Assembly: GCA_023663385.1 (NCBI GenBank)
Contig: JAMPHO010000002.1
Span: 62,001 to 126,000 of the forward strand
Reading direction: 5' to 3'
DNA from: Alistipes timonensis
Lineage (GTDB): Bacteria; Bacteroidota; Bacteroidia; Bacteroidales; Muribaculaceae
DNA length: 64,000 nucleotides
Part shown: positions 28,737 through 36,312 of the stretch, piece after piece
How positions within the stretch are numbered: position 1 is the stretch's first letter
Layout: each line of letters starts with the position of its first letter
The notes under the pieces: generated by a model
What the model was told of the DNA's origin: nothing
The model's database searches: none
The model's input: the letters and a program-made list of their open reading frames with translations, nothing else
Translations under genes and position numbers: made by a program

Positions 28737-29864
28737 ATGAAAAAATTTACCTCATTTCTGACCGCCGCCGCGGCCACTCTGGCAATGAGCGCCACCAGCG
28801 TCACCTGGAACGCCGCCGACCTCGACCTGGCGAACAACGACATCGTCAACGATATGACCTTCACCGTTGACAACAACATATCCTTTACAGTTGCCAAAGG
28901 AGCATCCGACAAGGATTGCGTGTTCCGCAAAAGCTCCACCAGCCCCGCGACGGTAATCGTATACTCCAAAGGCACCGTGACCTTCAACGCCACCGATGCA
29001 AAAATCAAGAGCATCAAGTTCGTTGTCAACACCTCGGAAGGCACCAGCAATACCCCCGAATGGATATTCCTGGATGAGGAAAATACTCAATACAACGCCC
29101 AAAACGACACCTGGACCGGCGACGCATCCACAATCTCCTTCACTGACAAAAAAGCTGCGCAAATCACAAGCCTCGTAATCGAATACGAGGGGGGCTCGAC
29201 CGTCGAACCCGTAGATCCCACCCCGGGTGAATTCAAAACCGCCGAACTCTTATTCAACGAGAGCCAGATCGCCACAGGCGAGGCCGCACAGAACGTCACC
29301 CTCTCAAACAACGGAGTGACCGTTGACTTCACAAGCAACTCCGCCAACGCGCAGATTGACAAGAACAACGGCTTCTTCGGCACCGCCGAGGATTACATCA
29401 CCCTCCAGTACCGCTACCGTGCTGGCGGCAAATCGTCAAACGGCGTAAATTCGACCAACAAGGGCGTGCTCACTCTCCCCTGCGACGGCACCCTCACCAT
29501 CTACGCCTACAACAATCAGGCAGAAGCCCGCGAAGGACAGATTGTGCAGAACGACGTTACCGTGTTCAGCCACCAGTTCGCCGCTGAAGAAGCCGTGACT
29601 CCCGAAGGCTCCACTCGCAAAGTATACCCCGTTTATACCGTTGAGCTCAAAAAAGGCACCGCCTACTTCCTCTGGCCCACTAACCAGCTGATGCTCTACG
29701 GCTTCAAGTTCGAGCCCAAGCAGAACACCACCTCGGTTGACGCTCCCTTCACCTTCGAAGCCCCCGACACCGACACCACCGCCTACGACCTCATGGGCCG
29801 CCCCGTAGGCCCCTCCTACAAAGGCATCGTGATCATCGCCGGCAAAAAGCACATCCGCCGCTAA
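28737..29864 (+). CDS. Secreted beta-rich protein with sorting-domain end, function unknown
   Basis: A 375-residue protein, last in the alginate operon, 15 bases after the previous stop. It has a signal peptide (about 1-20), a beta-rich N-terminal domain (about 22-150), a short Pro/Glu linker (VEPVDPTPG) and a second beta domain (about 165-335). The tail (AYDLMGRPV, then YKGIVIIAGKKHIRR) resembles a type IX secretion sorting domain. Two similar-sized beta domains suggest carbohydrate-binding modules. I do not recognise the family. Confidence 0.75.
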   Translation: MKKFTSFLTAAAATLAMSATSVTWNAADLDLANNDIVNDMTFTVDNNISFTVAKGASDKDCVFRKSSTSPATVIVYSKGTVTFNATDAKIKSIKFVVNTSEGTSNTPEWIFLDEENTQYNAQNDTWTGDASTISFTDKKAAQITSLVIEYEGGSTVEPVDPTPGEFKTAELLFNESQIATGEAAQNVTLSNNGVTVDFTSNSANAQIDKNNGFFGTAEDYITLQYRYRAGGKSSNGVNSTNKGVLTLPCDGTLTIYAYNNQAEAREGQIVQNDVTVFSHQFAAEEAVTPEGSTRKVYPVYTVELKKGTAYFLWPTNQLMLYGFKFEPKQNTTSVDAPFTFEAPDTDTTAYDLMGRPVGPSYKGIVIIAGKKHIRR

Positions 29865-29929
29865 CACCCCCTCCCCTCTCCCACCACATCTCCCCACATC
29901 TCTGAAACACCCCTCCAACCCCATACAGC

Positions 29930-29966
29930 AAGCCGCGCCGTCATCCCCGACAGCGCGGCTTCCTTT
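29930..29966 (+). terminator. Terminator of the alginate operon
   Basis: Perfect 9-bp inverted repeat AAGCCGCGC (29930-29938) and GCGCGGCTT (29953-29961) with a T-rich tail, 65 bases after the last gene. The next gene is convergent. Confidence 0.75.
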
Positions 29967-29995
29967 CGCTTATATCTTTGTTAACTGGGCGATGG

Positions 29996-30211
29996 TCATT
30001 TGCACCCATCCTTGATTCTTTTTATAACGTCCGACCATCTGTTCTGAGAAGCTTCAATTGCGGCGTCAATACCGGCGGCCACGCGTTCAGCCGCCCTGCG
30101 GGAGCTCTCGCGGGCATCTTCGGCTACTTCGCGCATAATCTGCTCCAAACGCTCGTCGCCCGGTTCCTCCATCGACGTCAGCCGATAGCTGTTCATCTCA
30201 TTTTCCGACAT
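29996..30211 (-). CDS. Small charged helical protein, unknown function
   Basis: A 71-residue protein with no signal or membrane segment. It opens with MSENEMNSYRLTSMEEPGDE, then a long basic/acidic amphipathic helix (LEQIMREVAEDARESSRRAAERV) and a second helix. It looks like a real gene: it has ordinary composition, a compact gap on both sides and no better frame. Small proteins that open in this way (YRLTSxEEP) are, to my memory, common in Bacteroidales. No function is known to me. Confidence 0.6.
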   Translation of the reverse strand: MSENEMNSYRLTSMEEPGDERLEQIMREVAEDARESSRRAAERVAAGIDAAIEASQNRWSDVIKRIKDGCK

Positions 30212-30303
30212 AACTTTCTCTTTTTCTTATCCAACTCCAAAGTTACAAAAAAAGCGCGATAATCAAATACAATGGACGGGGGCGCGGCGGGGGCTTGCGT
30301 AGG

Positions 30304-30322
30304 GACATGCCTTTGGCATGTC
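30304..30322. repeat. Short perfect hairpin GACATGCC-TTT-GGCATGTC
   Basis: An 8-bp perfect stem with a 3-base loop, 40 bases beyond the end of the hdhA-like gene and without a T-run. It could act as a weak terminator or be one copy of a dispersed palindromic repeat. Confidence 0.45.
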
Positions 30323-30361
30323 GAATTGACATCGCAAAAAAATCGCGCCTGCGGGGCCGCG

Positions 30362-31147
30362 TCAGTCGAGGGTCTGCACTCCCCCGCCGTTGACGAACAG
30401 CACCTGGCCGCTCACCCAGGCCGAGGCCGGGGAGGCGAAGAAGAGCACGGCGCGGGCTATGTCGCCCACCTCGCCGAGCCGCTTTATGGGGGTGTGGCTG
30501 AGCATTCTTTCCTGTAGCTCCGGCGTCATTATCGAAGCTAATGCCGCGGTGCGGGTCGCTCCGGGGCCCACGCAGTTGACCCTTATTCCCATACCACCGA
30601 AATCGTAAGCGAGATTGGCTGACAGATGGTTGAGCGCCGCCTTTGACGACGCGTAGACCGACATGTTCGCCTCCTTGTTTACCGAGCTCATCGAGGTGAT
30701 GTTCACGATGCTCCCATACCCCGATTTCCGCATCTCGGGCGCGGCGAGAGTGGCGAGCCGCATAGGGGCGAACACGTTGATCTTGTAGACGCGCTCAACA
30801 TAGCCATCGTCGATGTTGAACGGGTTCTCGCAGCCCCCGCCCCCTATCCCGGCGTTGTTCACCAGGATATTGACGGTTCCGAACGTGCCGACGGCGAAGT
30901 CCACCAGCCGGCGCAAGTCGTCGGAGTTCGACACATCGCACCCGATGGCCGCGGCCGAGCCTCCGGCGGCGATAATCTCATCGGCGACCATCCGCGCCTT
31001 TTCGGCGCTGAGGTCGCTCACCACCACCGACGCGCCAGCCGATGCCAGGATTTTAGCGCAACCCTTGCCGATACCGTCGCCGGCCCCGGTGACCACGGCC
31101 ACCTTCCCGCCCAGGTCAAACGCCCCCTTTATATCAAAATCATTCAT
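30362..31147 (-). CDS. hdhA: 7-alpha-hydroxysteroid dehydrogenase-like SDR
   Basis: A 261-residue classical SDR that probably oxidises the 7-alpha-hydroxyl of bile acids. The order and wording of its motifs follow E. coli HdhA closely: GAGDGIGK (21-28), NNAG (97-100), TSM with S152, Y165-ASSK169 catalytic residues, HTPIKRLG, and the C-terminus AWVSGQVLFVNGGGVQ, compared from memory with ASWVSGQILTVSGGGVQ of HdhA. It stands alone, not in an operon with steroid genes. A different secondary alcohol substrate remains possible, since SDR specificity is hard to read. Confidence 0.78.
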   Translation of the reverse strand: MNDFDIKGAFDLGGKVAVVTGAGDGIGKGCAKILASAGASVVVSDLSAEKARMVADEIIAAGGSAAAIGCDVSNSDDLRRLVDFAVGTFGTVNILVNNAGIGGGGCENPFNIDDGYVERVYKINVFAPMRLATLAAPEMRKSGYGSIVNITSMSSVNKEANMSVYASSKAALNHLSANLAYDFGGMGIRVNCVGPGATRTAALASIMTPELQERMLSHTPIKRLGEVGDIARAVLFFASPASAWVSGQVLFVNGGGVQTLD

Positions 31148-31262
31148 ATGTATCCTTTTACTTCATAACTTATAACTCTGACTTCATACTTACATATAAA
31201 CGCTTCCAGGCGCGGTTCTGTTTGACTTGCCACCGGGGTGCGAAAGCGCCCCATCATAAATC

Positions 31263-31294
31263 AAAAAACCCCGGGCACCGAAGCGCGCGGGGTT
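31263..31294 (-). terminator. Rho-independent terminator of the fimbrial operon
   Basis: On the minus strand a GC-rich hairpin (AACCCC ... GGGGTT arms) is followed by a run of T (AAAAAA on the plus strand at 31263-31268). It lies about 40 bases after the fimbrillin stop. Confidence 0.8.
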
Positions 31295-31335
31295 GATGAT
31301 TCAGCCACCGAAAGAGGAGCGGGGGCTTTATAAAG

Positions 31336-33024
31336 TTAATCGAGATGATTCTCGCCGATGGGCCATACGGCGTAGAGGATGCGGAATCTTGTGGGGTCGT
31401 CAACCGGAATGGAGATGGACGTTTCCGACGGTATCAGCAGGTCAGGAGCAGTGGGGTCGTATTCGTGAGCCCACTTATCTTCGAAGAGAAGCGGAGTAGG
31501 ACTGTAATATTTAAAGCCTTTAAATTTGCCTTCACCTTCATATTTAGAATGGAGTTCCATCGGGGCTTCCAGTAGTTCAATAATATGGTCGCACCAGCAC
31601 ACGAATCCATAATTGTCTAACTGATACTGCCAGTATATATCATTCGCGGGGTCGTTCCAGTTTTTGTTGCTCTTGTTATTATAGAAGTAGGGAATTTCAA
31701 ACTCGGCATCTTTCACTTCTCCGGTTTCCAAATTCAGATCGAACTTGGTCATTATATATAAAGCGCTACCGTTTCTGAATCGACCGTCGAGGGCATCGAG
31801 AACAAGAGTGTAGGAATCGTTGCTGGGGGTATTTACCACAATATCTTTTGCACCTCGGTGATCAGTGTCAACCCAATCTTCGACGGTGGCATCGAGTTTC
31901 ACGGATGTAAGGCCGATGTGAAGCACGAAATTATACGATTTGCCGGCCTGGAACGCGAAATTGAATGGAGCCGTCACCTCGCTTGTGATTTTGCTTTTAC
32001 CTCCGGCGAGTTTGGGATCCTCGGTGATGACATCAAATTTGACGGTCACCATGACGGGGATATCTTCGTTGTCGTATTTGTCTTCAACGGGAGTGGGCAT
32101 CACCATCAGATACTTTTCGTCCTTGGTGAGGTTCATCACCGTGGTGGCGTTGTCGGGCGTAAGTTTGTTATTAACGAAATCGCCGTTTTCAGCGGTGAGT
32201 GTGTAAGTGTGTGGTTTGGCCACATAATTCTCCCATTCGCCGGTGCGGAGATTGAAGTCGCCACTGTCGCCAAATTCGCTTGAATAGATCGACACGCTGT
32301 TGATCTCCACAGTCGATTTCTCGGTAAGCGCGATGCTATGCTTGCTCAACTCGCTGTTGCCGTTATCCTCATTGCCGTTTTCGACACTGTTCTCATCGAT
32401 GACAGCCACGCGCTTGAAGGCTATGCGCGAGAGGGCGTGCTTGAATCGGAAATTCACCTTTTCGGCTTTGGTCTGCTTGCGGACATCCATAGCGTTGTTG
32501 CTATAGAGCAGGTCGACCTGATTGTCGACGTTATCGTCCATCTTGAACGTGAGTTTGGGGTCACCAGCCTCGTTGTTCCCGGTGAATTTGGTGATACCCG
32601 TAGCGCCGGGCTTTTCAACGTAGGGAGCGTAGGCGAAGAACGATACCTTTTCCGTGGGATTGTTCGGCCAATACTTCACGGGGGAGTACTGCCACATGCC
32701 CCCTTCGCCACCTTCAGCGTTCCAGGTCACTTCCTGGTTGTACATGAAGTTGGGCAGATGTTTGGGATCTTTCGTCTTGTAATCCACAGTATCGGTGTAG
32801 TAGGCGAACACACCGAATCCCTTTTCCTTAAGGGCGGGAAGATCCATCACCGTGGCGCGCGATTCGGGCGCTCCGGCAAGGTAGGTCCCGAAGGCAACGG
32901 CGTCACCGCCGGCTGCCTCGCTGTTTATGCCGCCGTCGGCAAACAGCTCTTCTTCCTGGGTGCAGCCCACTGTGGTGAGGGCCGCGATGGCTGCGAAAGC
33001 CATCAGAAATTTTTTAGCTTTCAT
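31336..33024 (-). CDS. Fimbrillin-family lipoprotein (Mfa-like)
   Basis: A 562-residue structural pilin-type lipoprotein. The signal ends in the lipobox TTVGC (Cys 20) followed by TQEEE. The N-terminal domain has the fimbrillin pattern (VAFGTYLAGAPESRATV, then FGVFAYYTD and MYNQEVTWN ... YSPVKYWP) and the middle has FRFKHALSRIAFK and a GKSYNFVLHIGLTSVKLDATVEDW strand set. Bacteroidetes fimbrillins are exported as lipoproteins and polymerise after removal of the N-terminal strand. It is the last gene of a three-gene minus-strand operon. Confidence 0.88.
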   Translation of the reverse strand: MKAKKFLMAFAAIAALTTVGCTQEEELFADGGINSEAAGGDAVAFGTYLAGAPESRATVMDLPALKEKGFGVFAYYTDTVDYKTKDPKHLPNFMYNQEVTWNAEGGEGGMWQYSPVKYWPNNPTEKVSFFAYAPYVEKPGATGITKFTGNNEAGDPKLTFKMDDNVDNQVDLLYSNNAMDVRKQTKAEKVNFRFKHALSRIAFKRVAVIDENSVENGNEDNGNSELSKHSIALTEKSTVEINSVSIYSSEFGDSGDFNLRTGEWENYVAKPHTYTLTAENGDFVNNKLTPDNATTVMNLTKDEKYLMVMPTPVEDKYDNEDIPVMVTVKFDVITEDPKLAGGKSKITSEVTAPFNFAFQAGKSYNFVLHIGLTSVKLDATVEDWVDTDHRGAKDIVVNTPSNDSYTLVLDALDGRFRNGSALYIMTKFDLNLETGEVKDAEFEIPYFYNNKSNKNWNDPANDIYWQYQLDNYGFVCWCDHIIELLEAPMELHSKYEGEGKFKGFKYYSPTPLLFEDKWAHEYDPTAPDLLIPSETSISIPVDDPTRFRILYAVWPIGENHLD

Positions 33025-33100
33025 TGTGTTTTTGGTTTAGTTGATTTATAGAATCTGGTTTATTATGATGTTTTCAGATATAATGCTGAGTTTAGGGTTC

Positions 33101-34147
33101 TTAGCGGTTGGAACGCAGGCCGATGTTCACATCTTCCCAGTCCTCCCAGTCCTCGACCCAAACGTCGAGGCCCCAGTCGGCCCCCCCTCCCGGGGGGAGC
33201 GGCGGGTCGAGCCGCAGGCTGAGCCATAGGTCGAGGTTGTCGCCGCGCCTTCCCGGCGGGGGGTCGCTCTCGGCTATTAGGTGCCCCACGGGTATGTTGT
33301 AGCGGAGCACCGTCTTGCCGTCGGCAAGCATGGCCTGAAATTCGAGAATGTTTTCGTCGGGGGAGCCCCCGTGGTTTCCGGGGAGCCCGAAGCAGCGGAT
33401 GTCGGCCCGCACTATCCCGATGTCGGGCTTCGAGGAGGTGCGCGAGCGCGACCATTCGTCGGACTCTATGGGGTGGGCCACGGTAACGGAATTATCGTTG
33501 GGCTTGTCGGCGGCGAGCTTTCGGCCCGAAGCCATACCGCTGATGCTTCCGCGCGCACCCCTCAGATTGCCGATATTCTCGGTTTGGAGAGTGATATGGA
33601 GAGTGTATATTATATTCTTCGGGCGCAGGGTGCCTATCACCTTGGTGCCGCTGCCTGAGTGGCTGACGTGGTCGGTCATTATGGTGTCGGTGGCGAGCCA
33701 TTCGGGAGGCCAGGCCACATAGCCGCCGTCGTCAGAGCGGCCGGCGTACCACCCGGGCCCCTCTTGCTCGGGGGCGTAAGCCTCGGCGGTCTCCGGGGCG
33801 TCGAGTCCGCGGAACCCGATGTAGTTGAATTCATCCTCGGTGAGGTTGAACACCGTGGCCCAATGGCGCCCTTCGGCCAGACGCGGCGACACGTAGGCGG
33901 TGTTGTTGTCGATGGTATGTTTTTTCTCGCCGGTCACGGTGTGGTGGCATATCACGGTCATGCCCGTGGGCACGGTCTTGCCATACCCGCTCCAGTCAAC
34001 GTTGAGCCGAAGGTCTGACTCGGGGCCCACCACGGGCTCGGGCTCGGGGTAGAAATGGATGGTGGCGTCGCACGACGCGAGGGCCAGGCACGCGGCAGCC
34101 AGGACGAGCAGTCGGAATATCAGTCGGGATGTCACCATTTCATCCAC
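33101..34147 (-). CDS. DUF5119-like lipoprotein of the fimbrial operon
   Basis: A 348-residue lipoprotein (LALASCDATIHFYPE, Cys about 26). Opening motifs LRLNVDWSGYGKTVPTGM and the general layout match the DUF5119 proteins found beside fimbrillins in Bacteroidales. The C-terminal part is Pro/Gly-rich (PPLPPGGGADWG) and ends in two repeated WEDWEDV units. The first ATG overlaps the upstream gene by 16 bases; the ATG three codons later (MVTSRLI) is also possible. It is probably an accessory anchor or minor subunit. Confidence 0.78.
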   Translation of the reverse strand: MDEMVTSRLIFRLLVLAAACLALASCDATIHFYPEPEPVVGPESDLRLNVDWSGYGKTVPTGMTVICHHTVTGEKKHTIDNNTAYVSPRLAEGRHWATVFNLTEDEFNYIGFRGLDAPETAEAYAPEQEGPGWYAGRSDDGGYVAWPPEWLATDTIMTDHVSHSGSGTKVIGTLRPKNIIYTLHITLQTENIGNLRGARGSISGMASGRKLAADKPNDNSVTVAHPIESDEWSRSRTSSKPDIGIVRADIRCFGLPGNHGGSPDENILEFQAMLADGKTVLRYNIPVGHLIAESDPPPGRRGDNLDLWLSLRLDPPLPPGGGADWGLDVWVEDWEDWEDVNIGLRSNR

Positions 34148-35592
34148 CCCCTTTCCCCGCGCTGGCGGTAAAATTTATAGGATATGGTTATTCCGGCGCG
34201 CGTGGGCCCCCAGTAGGTGCCCCCGCCACGCGAAACTGCGGCCCCGTTTCGGCCGGTGTTGTGGTACTTAATCCACTTGTAGGAGATGTATCCGGCGCCG
34301 ATCTGCGCCTCCATACCCCAGCGGCGGGCCTTGTCGAGGTGGAAGGCGAAGCCGTAGCCCACGCCCACGCCGAAGGCGGCGTAGTTGGGGTCCTGATAGC
34401 GATAATCCCCGGCGAAGCTCACGTTGAAGCCTATCACCGAGGTGTGAACGCCGAAATAATGCCCCTCTCCCGCGACCTTGGGCCAATAGCGCAGCTCGGG
34501 CTGGGTGGCCAGCAGGCGTATGCGCCAGCGGCGGGTGATGTCGTAGGGGGAATACCACACCGGCACGTCGAGGCTCCAGCGGGGCCAAAGTTCAAGCTCG
34601 AAGCCGAGGTTGGCACACAGGGCGGCGTCCCACAGCAGGTTGGTTTTCAGGGCGAAGAACCGCTGCCGCGGCGCCGCGGGCTCGGCGAGGCGCACTGCAA
34701 CGGGAGCGAAATCGGCTACGGCGGCAAGCGGGCCAAAATCAATATGGGTCGGCACGGCGCTGCTTACGCGGCTGCGCAACCGGCGGGAGTCGTAGTCGAC
34801 CAACACGGAGGCGCGGCGCAGGTAGGGGAGCACGCGGTCGCGCATGGAGGCGTAGGGCGCTCCGCCGTCGAGGCTCTTTAGACGCCGCTCGCGGGTGTCA
34901 ACGTCGAGGTCGGCTGTCTTGTCGAGGAAGTCGAGCACCGCGGCGCCGTAGGGTATGGCGCTGTCGGCTTCGAGCATCACGCGCATGCCCTCCCAATCCT
35001 CGGGGATGGTCGATACGGCGTAGATGCTGTCAGGGAACGAATAACGCGCCTGGAGAATGGAAATAAACGCGCGGGCGCGCCCGGTGGCGAGCCGCACGTT
35101 GTTGCGGTAAGGGCCCTCGGGCGATGCCGTGCCCACCACGGTGACGCGCCTGACACGCACCCGCGGGTCGAGCACCATCGAGTCGACACGGGCGAGCACC
35201 CGCTCCAGCGCGCTGTCGTTGCCGTGGTAATTCTTGTCGAAATTGATGAGATTGACCCTGAAGTCGATACGCGCCTGGGCCCTGGCCGAAATGGTGAGGG
35301 TGTCGGTAGGGAGGGGAGAGGTGGGAGCAGTGGGAGTAGTGGGAGCAGTGGGAGAGGCGGTGTCGCTGAGGATATTAGCGGCGGTGTCGGCGGGTGCTGC
35401 CGAGGTGTCGGTGGTAGTGGGAGAGGCGGTGTCGCTGAGGATATTAGCCGCGGCGGAGGCCGGGTGCGGCGCGGCGGAAAGCAGGGCAATAAGTATCAGC
35501 ACCGCCAAACGTACCGAGGGTGCGAGGCGGAGCGTGCCTATGATTGTGTTTCTTCTTCGTTCTTTATGATATGACGGAGTCGCTACTTCCAT
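34132..35592 (-). CDS. DUF3575/OmpA-like outer-membrane protein of the fimbrial operon
   Basis: A 486-residue protein and the first gene of the operon. After a signal segment (about 25-48) there is a low-complexity Ser/Thr/Pro linker with two copies of ANILSDTASP, then an OmpA-like periplasmic domain (about 105-290; VVGTASPEGPYRNN, RARAFISIL). The C-terminal DUF3575 beta-barrel begins ALKTNLLWDAALCANLGFELEL (about 335) and ends ITISYKFY. Such proteins head many fimbrial loci in this order and may form the outer-membrane base; that role is inference. Confidence 0.8.
   Translation of the reverse strand: MEVATPSYHKERRRNTIIGTLRLAPSVRLAVLILIALLSAAPHPASAAANILSDTASPTTTDTSAAPADTAANILSDTASPTAPTTPTAPTSPLPTDTLTISARAQARIDFRVNLINFDKNYHGNDSALERVLARVDSMVLDPRVRVRRVTVVGTASPEGPYRNNVRLATGRARAFISILQARYSFPDSIYAVSTIPEDWEGMRVMLEADSAIPYGAAVLDFLDKTADLDVDTRERRLKSLDGGAPYASMRDRVLPYLRRASVLVDYDSRRLRSRVSSAVPTHIDFGPLAAVADFAPVAVRLAEPAAPRQRFFALKTNLLWDAALCANLGFELELWPRWSLDVPVWYSPYDITRRWRIRLLATQPELRYWPKVAGEGHYFGVHTSVIGFNVSFAGDYRYQDPNYAAFGVGVGYGFAFHLDKARRWGMEAQIGAGYISYKWIKYHNTGRNGAAVSRGGGTYWGPTRAGITISYKFYRQRGERGWMKW
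35347..35448. repeat. 69-bp direct repeat inside the DUF3575 gene
   Basis: A 33-base segment at 35347-35379 is repeated exactly at 35416-35448, a 69-base (23-codon) period. It encodes the duplicated ANILSDTASP linker. The copies are in frame, so copy-number change would only lengthen or shorten the linker. Confidence 0.7.
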
Positions 35593-35825
35593 TATAAAAT
35601 AAAGATTTTGTCCTATGCGATAACTGAAATGGTTTAGATGAATGATAAGTGGCTGATGCCAACTCTAATGCGCCGCGAAATTAGCAGTTTTTATAAATAG
35701 AACGCAAAAAATTACCCCCCCCCATTTAGATTTTTTAACTTAATTAATCTTAATTCGCCCCGCCCCACCCCTCAGCGCGCCCCATCGTCCCAACCTCCCC
35801 CGGTCACCCCTGGTCACCATAATGC

Positions 35826-35917
35826 CAACCGCGGAATCAAAATCGTGTCAACTATGGAAATGAAATCGTGTCAACCGTGGAATCAAATCCGTGTCAACCG
35901 CGGAATCAAAACCACAT
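35826..35917. repeat. Four tandem 23-bp repeats resembling an IS21-type end
   Basis: Four head-to-tail copies of a 23-base unit (CAACCGCGGAATCAAAATCG type) start at 35826, 35849, 35872 and 35895 with a few differences each. IS21-family elements carry multiple repeats of about this size at their ends. No istA/istB gene is present nearby, so this would be a solo end. The rest of the 720-base gap between the fimbrial operon and fic holds the other repeats listed here and no gene I can support. Confidence 0.55.
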
Positions 35918-36123
35918 AACCAAATGCAAACCAATCAATAAGAGTTATGCCAGATAAGTCACGGAGAGAATGCATCGGCTGACAGTTTTAATCATATTCA
36001 AAAGTTTTTGGAAATATAGTGATTGTTTTGAATATATTTAAAATTACAATTCAATATATTTCTGAAAGTTTTATGCCGGCTTAGAAACTGTTTAAAGAAT
36101 AATACCAATATAAACAGGATCGC

Positions 36124-36168
36124 ATATAAAAAGGGTCGCAATCACGAGGACTGCGACCCTTTTTATAT
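36124..36168. terminator. Perfect 17-bp hairpin, likely bidirectional terminator
   Basis: Arms at 36124-36140 and 36152-36168 (core AAAGGGTCGCA / TGCGACCCTTT) with an 11-base loop and A/T runs on both flanks. It lies downstream of the minus-strand fic gene and its trailing relic. Confidence 0.8.
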
Positions 36169-36187
36169 CGATTAATTTATATTTCAG

Positions 36188-36312
36188 TTATCTTACTTGA
36201 CTTCCTCGAATGTAAATAGCGTTGGTTGATAGGGTATTATGTCCATATGTTCCAAATCCGGCAATAATAGAATCTATCCATTTCAAGCCAAATGTAAACC
36301 AATCAATAAGTG
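36188..36312 (-). pseudogene. Relic of a coding tail, copy A (downstream of fic)
   Basis: On the minus strand, directly after the fic stop, a frame with no start reads LKWIDSIIAGFGTYG and ends IYIRGSQVR before TAA at 36190-36188. A homologous but stop-containing copy lies at 37484-37600 on the other side of fic. I do not know the parent family. The two copies share ACTTGACTTCCTCGAA on the plus strand (36195-36210 and 37490-37505). Confidence 0.5.

Noticed and set aside
35826..35917. Possible CRISPR array
   Set aside because: The 23-base units are directly adjacent with no spacers, so this is a tandem repeat.
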